Below are positions 7,465-14,239 of a stretch of 40,441 nt of DNA, one piece after another. This stretch comes from a virus, in IMG/VR virus record IMGVR_UViG_3300042898_000081, positions 1 to 40,441 of that record, one strand, 5' to 3'. The notes under the pieces are model-generated. The model did not search any database and had not been told where the DNA came from. It saw only the letters and a program-made list of their open reading frames with translations. The translations under genes and the position numbers were made by a program. The number at the start of each line of letters is the position of its first letter. Positions within the stretch are counted from its first letter, which is position 1.

Positions 7465-7737
7465 ATGAAAAAATACGCTGAAGGTGGTATCTATACCGCT
7501 GAAATGGGTAAACCTCCTACTGACCCAGAAGGCGTACCCGCTGTAAAAAAGACCGCGCCTAAGCCTGCGCCTAAGAAAACTGCGCCTCCAAAAGACACAG
7601 TGTTCCGCGAAGGTATGCCAGTTCCACAAGACAAGGATGGCGCATCTGTGAGTAAAACTAAGAAGATGGCCAGTGGTGGCGTTACCCGTGCAGACGGTAT
7701 TGCTCAGCGTGGTAAGACACGCGGAAAGATGTGCTGA
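7465..7737 (+). CDS. Lys/Pro-rich basic protein with ADGIAxRGKTRGK motif
   Basis: This 90-aa protein starts MKKYAEGGIYTAEMGKPPTD and has a Lys/Pro/Ala spacer (KKTAPKPAPKKTAPPK). It ends in GGVTRADGIAQRGKTRGKMC, carrying the shared motif and a terminal cysteine. MKKYAEGG recurs almost exactly in the 383-aa protein from 8417 (MRKYAEGG). There is no membrane or enzyme signature. The spacing to its neighbours is 1-3 bases, so it is part of one translational unit. Confidence 0.65.
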   Translation: MKKYAEGGIYTAEMGKPPTDPEGVPAVKKTAPKPAPKKTAPPKDTVFREGMPVPQDKDGASVSKTKKMASGGVTRADGIAQRGKTRGKMC

Positions 7738-7738
7738 T

Positions 7739-7915
7739 ATGGCAACCGCAAAACCCGCAGGCAGTGTAGTTAAGTCTTTAAAAAAGGCTGGGTTTTACGG
7801 TGCAAGTGAACCCAAACGACTGGCTATCATTAACAAAGTTACAACCAAACCCCAGCGGATAAAGATGGTTGATAAATTGTTTTTAGCCAAAAAAGCTAAA
7901 GGTAAAACAAAATGA
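7739..7915 (+). CDS. Small basic protein, unknown
   Basis: This 58-aa protein begins MATAKPAGSVVKSLKKAGFY at the ATG one base after the previous stop. The longer upstream reading of the frame would overlap the preceding gene heavily. It is Lys-rich and probably helical in the middle (EPKRLAIINKVTTKPQRIKM). Its stop overlaps the next start in ATGA. Function unknown. Confidence 0.6.
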   Translation: MATAKPAGSVVKSLKKAGFYGASEPKRLAIINKVTTKPQRIKMVDKLFLAKKAKGKTK

Positions 7916-8187
7916 TGCCAAGCCGTGGTATGGGAGCCATATCCCCAAGCAAAATGCCCGGTGCAAAGAAAAAAGCACGTCGGGACGATACTGACTTTAC
8001 TCAGTATAAAGAGGGCGGCAAAGTTAATGCTGCTGGCAATTACACCAAACCCGGCCTTCGTAAGAGAATTGTGTCTCAGGTAAAGTCCGCAGCAACCCAC
8101 GGTACAGGCGCAGGCCAATGGTCAGCCCGTAAAGCACAACTTGTTGCTAAGAAGTACAAAGAAGCTGGCGGGGGGTACAAAGATTGA
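7912..8187 (+). CDS. Small basic protein with NAAGNYTKPGLRKR motif
   Basis: This 91-aa protein has a basic N-terminus (KKKARRDDTDFTQYKEGGK), then VNAAGNYTKPGLRKRIVSQV. It ends GQWSARKAQLVAKKYKEAGG plus GYKD. I recall the NAAGNYTKPGLRKRL...W SARKAQ.LAK.YK..GGGYKD block as a conserved small phage protein next to DUF5872-type genes, which is also the arrangement here. No catalytic residues are evident. Virion association or nucleic-acid binding is possible. Confidence 0.7.
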   Translation: MMPSRGMGAISPSKMPGAKKKARRDDTDFTQYKEGGKVNAAGNYTKPGLRKRIVSQVKSAATHGTGAGQWSARKAQLVAKKYKEAGGGYKD

Positions 8188-8417
8188 AAGCCCCTCAAAA
8201 ATCGCTCAAAGATTGGGGTGACCAGAAATGGCGCACTAAGTCTGGTAAACCGTCAAGTAAGACGGGAGAGCGGTATTTGCCCGAAGCGGCTATTAAATCT
8301 TTAAGCCCAGCAGAATACGCAGCTACAACCAAAGCCAAACGTGCTGGTAAAGCATCTGGTAAACAATTTGTAGCGCAACCTAAAACTATTGCAAAGAAAA
8401 CAGCGGGGTTCAGATAA
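8184..8417 (+). CDS. DUF5872-like small basic protein, TTG start
   Basis: This 77-aa protein reads KSLKDWGDQKWRTKSGKPSS, then KTGERYLPEAAIKSLSPAEY and AATTKAKRAGKASGKQFV. That matches the DUF5872 pattern as I recall it (DW..Q.W.TKSGK.S..TGERYLP..AI..L...EYAATT.AKR). No ATG is available near the start. A TTG at 8184 overlaps the previous stop (TTGA) behind a G-rich stretch (GGGGGGT), so a rare TTG start is assigned. The function of DUF5872 is unknown; the strong positive charge suggests DNA contact. Confidence 0.75.
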   Translation: MKAPQKSLKDWGDQKWRTKSGKPSSKTGERYLPEAAIKSLSPAEYAATTKAKRAGKASGKQFVAQPKTIAKKTAGFR

Positions 8418-9568
8418 TGGCATCTCTATACGAACAACTAATGGCTTCCAAAGGCGCTCCAAAGGCAGCCGGGGCTTCTAATTCCACACAACTTCGTAAA
8501 GCTCCTATGAGCTTGCGTTCTGCCATGCGTAAGTACGCAGAAGGCGGTGATGTTAACGGTCAGGGCTTTGATGATGGGCGGGATATGTCCCGTTCTGTAA
8601 TGCAAGGGGCCCCCATGCAAGGTGGCAATCTAGGTGCTGGTTTGGCGCAAGCGGTTCAAGGGATTCAAGGCGGCAGGCTGCAAGGTAATGACTTTACGCA
8701 GGCTTTGATGGACATTGCTAAACAAGCTCAAACACAAAATCAGCAAGATATTGTTGAGCCTAGATTTCCAGAAAGAGTGCGCCCCCCAGAGCGTCCAGAA
8801 GAGCCGCGTTATGAAGAGCCACGTTATGAGGAGCCACGCCGTCCAGAAGAGCCGCGTTATGAGGAGCCACGCCGTCCAGAAGAGCCACGTCCAGACCCCC
8901 GTTCCCCAGAGATTTATCCACAGGACTACGCTGGCCCAAGGACTACAGGTTCAACACAAACTCAAGAAATAGGGCCACGCACTTCTTACCGCATAAACGA
9001 TGATGGTTCAAGAACTGAAATTGGCTACGACGGTCAGCCTATTGCTAACTACACGCCAGAGCAATTGGCTATGCATTACGCCACGATGGGTATTGGCCAG
9101 CCCGAGTATCGTTATGTTTGGAATGGCCAAGGATACGATAAATTGCCAAATGGCCCACAAATTGGCTATGACCCCGGCACAACTACTGCGCCCTATCCAG
9201 AAGAGCCAACTACTGCGCCAATGCCAATGTTTCCTGACACAGCGCCTTACCCAGACACAGCTCCAATGCCAATGTTTCCTGACACAGCGCCAATGCCTGT
9301 AGATTACTACAACCCATCACCCCCTATGGACTTTACACAAGATCCGGGGTTTACTCCAATGCCAACGCCCATAGGAGTAGCAAAATCCTTAGAAAGAGGT
9401 GGTGATATTGGAAAGCTATTGCAAGACTTAACTTCACGTTCAGGTGGTCAACAAAGTGAGGGCTTAGCCGCATTGATTGCAAAAGCACTTGCTGGTGGGG
9501 GCGGAGGCGGTTCGTTAGAAGAACAACGCAGATTGATGAGTCTTCTTGAAATGTTAAAGGGCAGATAA
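8417..9568 (+). CDS. Pro/Glu/Gln-rich repetitive structural protein
   Basis: This 383-aa protein is largely disordered. Residues 1-25 look helical (MASLYEQLMASKGAPKAAGA), followed by a MRKYAEGGDVNGQGFDDGRD segment. A PEEPRYEEPRR repeat covers residues 120-165, and a TAPMPMFPD repeat lies near residues 270-300. The C-terminal part is folded or helical (GGDIGKLLQDLTSRSGGQQS, then LEEQRRLMSLLEMLKGR). It begins inside the stop of the DUF5872-like gene and ends inside the start of the connector gene. It may be a flexible linker protein at the neck or inside the head. I do not recognise a family. Confidence 0.65.
   Translation: MASLYEQLMASKGAPKAAGASNSTQLRKAPMSLRSAMRKYAEGGDVNGQGFDDGRDMSRSVMQGAPMQGGNLGAGLAQAVQGIQGGRLQGNDFTQALMDIAKQAQTQNQQDIVEPRFPERVRPPERPEEPRYEEPRYEEPRRPEEPRYEEPRRPEEPRPDPRSPEIYPQDYAGPRTTGSTQTQEIGPRTSYRINDDGSRTEIGYDGQPIANYTPEQLAMHYATMGIGQPEYRYVWNGQGYDKLPNGPQIGYDPGTTTAPYPEEPTTAPMPMFPDTAPYPDTAPMPMFPDTAPMPVDYYNPSPPMDFTQDPGFTPMPTPIGVAKSLERGGDIGKLLQDLTSRSGGQQSEGLAALIAKALAGGGGGGSLEEQRRLMSLLEMLKGR
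8797..8893 (+). repeat. In-frame repeats coding PEEPRYEEPRR
   Basis: GAAGAGCCGCGTTATGA-type units recur with small changes and encode alternating PEEPR, YEEPR and RRPEEP stretches in the 383-aa protein. Such repeats are prone to copy-number change. Confidence 0.8.
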
Positions 9569-10503
9569 TGACTACTACCGGCTCAACCCTCTTCAACATG
9601 GAGTTTACCGAGATCGCTGAAGAAGCGTGGGAGAGGGCTGGCCGTGAGATGCGTACTGGTTATGACTTGCGCACAGCGCGTCGTTCTATGAACTTAATGA
9701 CCATTGAGTGGCAGTCCAAAGGCATCAACATGTGGACAATGGAACAGGGGATCATTAACTTGACCCCCGGTTTAGCTACGTATGCGCTGCCAAAAGATAC
9801 TATTGACCTTCTAGAACATGTAATCCGTACGGGATCTAACACTGCTTCTACGCAAGCCGATTTAACCGTTTCACGCATTAGCGTCTCAACTTATGCAACT
9901 ATTCCAAACAAGCTTAGCCAAGCTCGCCCAATTCAAGTCTGGATTCAAAGACTTTCTGGCGAAACTAATCCAACCAATTCAGTCTTGGTGGGCGCGGTTA
10001 CGTCAACGGACACCACAATAACGCTTAACACCATAGTGGGTTTGGCGGGTTCTGGTTTTATCCGCATTGATTCAGAAGATATTTACTACACATACGTATC
10101 AGGGAATACCCTAGGTGGTGTGTACCGTGGTCAAAACAACACAACTGCCGCATCCCATACTGATGGCTCAGCTATTTTTGTACCCCAGCTTCCTGCTGTA
10201 ACAGTTTGGCCTACGCCTGATAACAGCACGCCGTATCAGTTTGTGTACTGGAGACTTCGCCGAGTGCAAGATGCTGGCGCTGGTGTTGAAACCGCTGACA
10301 TGAACTTTCGCTTTTTACCGTGCCTTGTAGCTGGTTTGGCGTATCACATTGCAATCAAAGTACCTGAATTGATGCCCCGCATCCAGATGCTTAAACAGAT
10401 TTACGATGAGACCTTTGAGATTGCCGCTGGTGAAGACCGAGAGAAAGCTCCGCTTCGCCTTGTTCCTAGGCCAATGTTTATTGGAAGTGGCGGGGGTTAC
10501 TAA
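9568..10503 (+). CDS. Head-tail connector / adaptor-like protein with inserted beta domain
   Basis: This 311-aa protein has an N-terminal helical part (FNMEFTEIAEEAWERAGREM, RTGYDLRTARRSMNLMTIEW) and a 'LTPGLATYALPKDTIDLLEH' segment. This pattern is seen in podovirus neck proteins that sit under the portal, in the class of the P22 gp4 adaptor. Residues about 137-206 (NSVLVGAVTSTDTTITLNTI to SHTDGSAIFV) read as an inserted beta domain. The frame returns to YQFVYWRLRRVQDAG and a helical C-terminus that probably packs on the portal. Membership is by pattern; a gp4-type role is inferred. Confidence 0.65.
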   Translation: MTTTGSTLFNMEFTEIAEEAWERAGREMRTGYDLRTARRSMNLMTIEWQSKGINMWTMEQGIINLTPGLATYALPKDTIDLLEHVIRTGSNTASTQADLTVSRISVSTYATIPNKLSQARPIQVWIQRLSGETNPTNSVLVGAVTSTDTTITLNTIVGLAGSGFIRIDSEDIYYTYVSGNTLGGVYRGQNNTTAASHTDGSAIFVPQLPAVTVWPTPDNSTPYQFVYWRLRRVQDAGAGVETADMNFRFLPCLVAGLAYHIAIKVPELMPRIQMLKQIYDETFEIAAGEDREKAPLRLVPRPMFIGSGGGY

Positions 10504-10886
10504 TGGGTAATCGGTACGCATCCGGCAAGATAGCGATTGCTGAATGTGATCGCTGTGGTCAGCAATTTAGGTTAAAACAACTTAAGACTGAAATCATTAA
10601 ACAGCGTAAGTATGAATTGTTGGTTTGCCCTGAGTGCTGGGATCCAGATCAGCCACAGTTAATGTTAGGTACGTTTCCAGTAGATGACCCACAAGCTTTG
10701 CGTAACCCGCGTAGGGATACAACGTATGTAACTTCTGGTGTTAACTCGGCTGGTAACTTGTCAGGCGGTTCACGAGACATTCAGTGGGGCTGGGCTCCAG
10801 TTGGTGGGTCTAGATTTTTTGATAATGAATTGACACCAAACTACTTGGTGGCAACGACATTTGTTGGTACAGTAACGGTTAGTTAA
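10503..10886 (+). CDS. Zinc-ribbon structural protein
   Basis: This 127-aa protein has two CxxC knuckles, CDRC at residues 15-18 and CPEC at 42-45. They are 23 residues apart and form a four-cysteine zinc ribbon around a basic helix (LKQLKTEIIKQRKYELL). Residues 55-127 are Gly/Ser/Thr-rich and beta-like (WAPVGGSRFFDNELTPNYLV), which suits a virion component. It lies between two neck proteins and overlaps the first by one base. It could be a small neck or head-completion protein stabilised by zinc; a DNA-binding role is the alternative. Confidence 0.65.
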   Translation: MGNRYASGKIAIAECDRCGQQFRLKQLKTEIIKQRKYELLVCPECWDPDQPQLMLGTFPVDDPQALRNPRRDTTYVTSGVNSAGNLSGGSRDIQWGWAPVGGSRFFDNELTPNYLVATTFVGTVTVS

Positions 10887-10896
10887 GGAGATTAAA

Positions 10897-11085
10897 ATGG
10901 CATTTAGAAAATCAGCCGACGGTATTGCTAAAAAAGGTAAAACCGAAGGTAAAAATTTAGGTGATAGCGGCCCTACTGCTGGCATGATGCACGGCGGTAA
11001 AGGCAAAGGTAAGGGTAAAACCAATGCCGATATGAAGACTATGGGTCGTAACTTGGCAAAAATTGCTAATCAGAAACGAGGCTAA
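10897..11085 (+). CDS. Small basic protein with ADGIAxKGKTxGK motif at N-terminus
   Basis: This 62-aa protein reads MAFRKSADGIAKKGKTEGKN, then a Gly/Lys-rich MMHGGKGKGKGKTNADMK and a short helix. The ADGIA..GKT.GK motif also occurs near the C-termini of the proteins at 6997-7461 and 7465-7737. AAGGAG lies about 8 bases upstream of the ATG. It has no cysteine. Function unknown. Confidence 0.65.
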   Translation: MAFRKSADGIAKKGKTEGKNLGDSGPTAGMMHGGKGKGKGKTNADMKTMGRNLAKIANQKRG

Positions 11086-11087
11086 TC

Positions 11088-11351
11088 ATGGCTACATACA
11101 GCAAAAAATTGATGGGTAAAGAAGTTGGCGATGCCAAAGTCTATGCTAAACCACACACAATGTCTGGCAAAGCTGTCAGTGCTTCTACTAACCCCGGCTC
11201 TGGCCCTGACCACAGTGATGCAAATACAGTCAATATGTCTGTAGGCAACATCTCTCGCCGTCCACAGCCAGCCGCTAAAACTTCGGGTATCAAAATGCGT
11301 GGCGCAGGTGCAGCGACTAAAGGTGTAATGTCAAGAGGCCCAATGGCATGA
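11088..11351 (+). CDS. Small basic protein, unknown
   Basis: This 87-aa protein starts two bases after the previous stop with MATYSKKLMGKEVGDAKVYA. It is rich in Lys, Ala, Ser and Met (SGIKMRGAGAATKGVMSRGP) and mostly without predicted regular structure. HTMSGKAVSASTNPGSGPDH and SVGNISRRPQPAAKTSG lie in the middle. Its stop overlaps the next ATG (ATGA). It belongs compositionally with the other small basic proteins of this block. Confidence 0.6.
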   Translation: MATYSKKLMGKEVGDAKVYAKPHTMSGKAVSASTNPGSGPDHSDANTVNMSVGNISRRPQPAAKTSGIKMRGAGAATKGVMSRGPMA

Positions 11352-12187
11352 ATTACACCGAGCTTGTCACGCAGGTAAGCGATTACTGCGAGAACTCTTT
11401 CCCAACTGACAATATGAATGTGTTCATTCGTCAGGCGGAGCAGCGCATCTATAACACCGCGCAGCCAGCTAATTTGCGAAAGAACGTGACGGGCATATTA
11501 ACCACTGGTAATAAGTATCTTCAGTGCCCAACAGATTTCTTATCTGTTTACAGCCTTGCCGTATACCCGTATAACACGACAACTGCCACAGGAACATCTG
11601 GGCAGAAAACAATTGTGGTTGCTAGTACGACAGGTATTGCAGTAGGTCAGCAGGCAACCGGCACAGGAATTGGCACTAACGCACAGGTTAGAAGTATTGT
11701 GGGGACTACGGTCACCTTAACAGTCGCAAACAACGGTACGGTATCAGGCTCTATTGCCTTCCAAGGTGATTACTTATATCTTTTAAACAAAGACGTTAAC
11801 TTTATCCGTGAAGCTTACCCTTTGTCTGCATTTGCATCTGAGCCTAAACACTACGCCATCTTTGGCCCCCGGTCAGACAATGTAAATGAGTTGACGTTTA
11901 TTGTTGGCCCTACACCAAGTGCTGCATACAACGCAGAGCTTCATTACAACTACTACCCTGAGTCTATTGTCACTGCCGAAACCACTTGGCTAGGCGATAA
12001 CTTTGATTCTGTTTTGTTGTATGGAACTATATGCGAAGCCTATACCTACATGAAGGGTGAGGCTGACATGGTGGCTCTTGCTCAACAACGTTACGTACAA
12101 GCTATTGCTCTGTATAAAAACTTGTCGGATGGCAAACAACGTGCTGATGCTTATCGTGATGGTCAAATTAGGGTGGCTGTTTCATGA
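11348..12187 (+). CDS. Neck adaptor protein, SU10-adaptor-like, with inserted beta domain
   Basis: This 279-aa protein shows the pattern of the phage SU10 adaptor family. It has an N-terminal YTELVTQVSDYCENSFPTDN and FIRQAEQRIYNTAQPANLRK, a CPTDFLSVYSLAV segment and YLYLLNKDVNFIREAYP. Then come FIVGPTPSAAYNAELHYNYY and a final helical part (DSVLLYGTICEAYTYMKGEA). Residues about 76-140 (TTTATGTSGQKTIVVASTTG to VSGSIAF) interrupt the usual path between SLAV and the LLNKDVNFIREAYP strand, so they are an inserted Ig-like or beta domain. The protein would join portal and tail. Start and stop overlap neighbours by 4 bases. Confidence 0.8.
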   Translation: MNYTELVTQVSDYCENSFPTDNMNVFIRQAEQRIYNTAQPANLRKNVTGILTTGNKYLQCPTDFLSVYSLAVYPYNTTTATGTSGQKTIVVASTTGIAVGQQATGTGIGTNAQVRSIVGTTVTLTVANNGTVSGSIAFQGDYLYLLNKDVNFIREAYPLSAFASEPKHYAIFGPRSDNVNELTFIVGPTPSAAYNAELHYNYYPESIVTAETTWLGDNFDSVLLYGTICEAYTYMKGEADMVALAQQRYVQAIALYKNLSDGKQRADAYRDGQIRVAVS

Positions 12188-12600
12188 GCAGTATTCTCCA
12201 AACCCAGACCACTAGTTTCAAAACGGAGCTATACACAGGCGTTCACAACCTGTCTTCAAATACGTTAAAGATAGCCCTGTATACGGCTAATGCCAATTTA
12301 AACGAAGCCACTACTGCTTACACGACAAGTGGTGAAGTGACTGGTACGGGTTATGTGGCTGGTGGCGTAACGCTAACGGGCGTAACCATTAGCTCGTCTG
12401 GTTACACGGCGTATGTAGATTTTGCCGATGTGGTGTTTAACGCTTCAGTAACGGCTCGTTGTGCTTTGATCTACAACGTTACCCAAGGTAATAAATCCAT
12501 TGCTGTGTTGGACTTTGGGTCTGACAAGACTTCTACTAATTTCACTATTACAATGCCTGCAAACACAGCAACAGCAGCATTGATTCGTTCTTCTAACTAA
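12184..12600 (+). CDS. Structural protein, beta-rich, tail-associated
   Basis: This 138-aa protein reads FKTELYTGVHNLSSNTLKIA, then LYTANANLNEATTAYTTSGE and VTGTGYVAGG. The pattern 'K.AL....A.L...TT.Y...GEV.GTGY.AGG..L' is familiar from phage tail-tip or fibre-associated proteins of unknown function. It is neutral and has no cysteine-rich or catalytic signature. It lies between the adaptor and fibre genes, in the same overlapping gene chain. Confidence 0.65.
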   Translation: MSSILQTQTTSFKTELYTGVHNLSSNTLKIALYTANANLNEATTAYTTSGEVTGTGYVAGGVTLTGVTISSSGYTAYVDFADVVFNASVTARCALIYNVTQGNKSIAVLDFGSDKTSTNFTITMPANTATAALIRSSN

Positions 12601-12609
12601 GGAGTCATC

Positions 12610-13188
12610 ATGACTATTGAAAAAACCAAAGCCACTGACGTTGTTTCTAGTGGTCTGACTTGTAACACCAAAGCCGGTGAGGACGCAAAGGCGACCGGTT
12701 TATTTGAAATCAAATGCCATGACAAAGATGGTAACTTGAAGTGGACTGCTGAGTCTAAGAACTTGGTGGTTAACGCGGGTCTGGCATACATGGCGGGCAG
12801 TGCTTTGACCTCAGTAACCCAGATCACCACTTGGTATCTTGGCTTGTACGGCGCTGGCGCTTCTAATACACCTGCGGCGGGCGACACAATGGCTTCCCAT
12901 GCTGGTTGGACAGAAGTTACGGCATACAGCAACGGAACCCGTGTGACTGCTACTTTTGTAACAGCTACAACCGCTAATCCATCCGTGGTAACTAATACAG
13001 CTTCACCAGCCGTGTTTAACATTAACGGCACGGCAACAGTTGGCGGTGCGTTTTTGACGAGCAACGATACTAAAGGTGGCACAACAGGAACATTGTTCTC
13101 TGCCGCTGACTTTGGCTCACCCGGTGACCGTTCTGTGGTGAACAGCGATACTTTATCTGTGACTTACACATTCAGCTTGGCGGCTTAA
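12610..13188 (+). CDS. Structural protein, tail-associated, unknown
   Basis: This 192-aa protein begins with a charged part (FEIKCHDKDGNLKWTAESKN) and then LVVNAGLAYMAGSALTSVTQ. After that it has Ala/Thr/Gly-rich beta stretches ending LSVTYTFSLAA. The 'G.l.w...s.NLVVNaGl.....' pattern recurs in phage proteins placed before fibre genes. AAGGAG is 7-8 bases before the ATG. I infer a tail or fibre-attachment role from position. Confidence 0.65.
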   Translation: MTIEKTKATDVVSSGLTCNTKAGEDAKATGLFEIKCHDKDGNLKWTAESKNLVVNAGLAYMAGSALTSVTQITTWYLGLYGAGASNTPAAGDTMASHAGWTEVTAYSNGTRVTATFVTATTANPSVVTNTASPAVFNINGTATVGGAFLTSNDTKGGTTGTLFSAADFGSPGDRSVVNSDTLSVTYTFSLAA

Positions 13189-13189
13189 T

Positions 13190-14230
13190 ATGGCTGGGTG
13201 GGGTGACGGCTTATGGGGCGAACAAGGGTGGGGTGGTTTTACCGCCTTCACTAGCTCCGTAGACGAAACCTCTACAGGCACGGACGCGGTTACATCGGCA
13301 CTCAGTGTTGATGCCTCAGTTGTTGAAACGGGTACGGGCACAGATGCAATAACAGCGTTGCCAACGTATTTTCCGGCAGTAACGGAAACGGCAACGGGAA
13401 CAGATGCTGCTGAAGGGGGGCCGTTGTATGCTACAACGGTAACAGAGGCAAGCACAGTAACAGATGCGGTTTCTTCGGTCATAGCTGTAGTCGCGGTAAT
13501 TACTGAGACTGCTACGGGTACAGATGCAACAGTAGGTGGCGAAGTATACGATGCGGTAATAGCGGGCACGGGTTGGGGCGAGAGCGCTTGGGGGTACAAC
13601 TCTTGGGGTGGGGTTGGTGAGCTAGCTCTTGCTTCAGACGTTGTAACGTCTACGCTGGGGATTAGTGTAGCGGTAACAGAAACGGCAACGGGAACAGATG
13701 TTGTAACAGCGGGTATAGCGTTTGCGGCACAGGTTACTGAGACAAGTACGGGTAGCGATGCAATAACGGCGTCACCAACGTACTTCTCAACCATAGCGGA
13801 GACGGCAACGGCGGCGGATGCGGTATCGAGTGTTCCTGTGTACGCGGCTACAGTTGCGGAGACAGCAACCGGAACAGATAACATAGCTGGAAGTCTTGTA
13901 TATTTTGGTGATGTGCAGGAAACAGCGACAGGCACAGACGCAGTAACGGCGGTAGTTGTAGTTAATGCGGCAATTACAGAAACCGCTACGGGGTCAGATG
14001 CAGTCACAGCAACGGCAAGTTTTGGTTCCTCGGTAACGGAGACAGCAGTAAGCGCGGATACATTGGCGGCAGCGGCGGCGTTTGTTGCCTCTATTGCAGA
14101 ATTGGCAACGGGCATAGATTCAATCACAGCACGACCTTTCTGGGAAATAATAGATGACACGCAGAACGCAAACTGGCAAAATATTGGTAACACGCAAACG
14201 GCGGGGTGGACTGCTGTTGCAACAACTTAG
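13190..14230 (+). CDS. Repeat protein with 13 copies of a 20-residue ETATGTDAV unit and two Trp-Gly boxes
   Basis: This 346-aa protein opens with a Trp/Gly box (GWGDGLWGEQGWGG), followed by five 20-residue units of the form ETATGTDAVTA plus a short hydrophobic strand. A second Trp/Gly box (GWGESAWGYNSWGG) interrupts, then eight more units follow. The C-terminus is FWEIIDDTQNANWQNIGNTQ plus TAGWTAVATT, a Trp-rich cap seen in phage tail proteins. The exact 20-residue period suggests a beta-solenoid or stacked-strand fibre. There is no signal peptide or enzyme motif. It probably forms part of a fibre or tail spike shaft; the role is inferred. Confidence 0.7.
   Translation: MAGWGDGLWGEQGWGGFTAFTSSVDETSTGTDAVTSALSVDASVVETGTGTDAITALPTYFPAVTETATGTDAAEGGPLYATTVTEASTVTDAVSSVIAVVAVITETATGTDATVGGEVYDAVIAGTGWGESAWGYNSWGGVGELALASDVVTSTLGISVAVTETATGTDVVTAGIAFAAQVTETSTGSDAITASPTYFSTIAETATAADAVSSVPVYAATVAETATGTDNIAGSLVYFGDVQETATGTDAVTAVVVVNAAITETATGSDAVTATASFGSSVTETAVSADTLAAAAAFVASIAELATGIDSITARPFWEIIDDTQNANWQNIGNTQTAGWTAVATT
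13265..14140 (+). repeat. 60-bp coding repeats (20-aa units)
   Basis: Thirteen diverged units, each beginning with a GAAAC(G/C)-type codon pair for Glu-Thr, encode E-T-x-T-G-T-D plus a variable strand. They are interrupted once near 13565-13660 by the second Trp/Gly box. The repetition also keeps an antisense frame open. Confidence 0.85.
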
Positions 14231-14239
14231 GAGCATTAA

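Noticed and set aside
7003-7629. Antisense open frame of 208 codons over the small basic genes
   Set aside because: Its composition is rich in His, Phe, Cys and Ser, as expected opposite Lys/Gly/Met codons. Two well-supported sense genes with ribosome sites lie on the other strand.
13153-14193. Antisense open frame of 346 codons opposite the repeat protein
   Set aside because: It exists because the 60-bp repeats avoid stops in that frame. It has Val/Ala/Ser-only composition, no ribosome site and the wrong strand for the operon.
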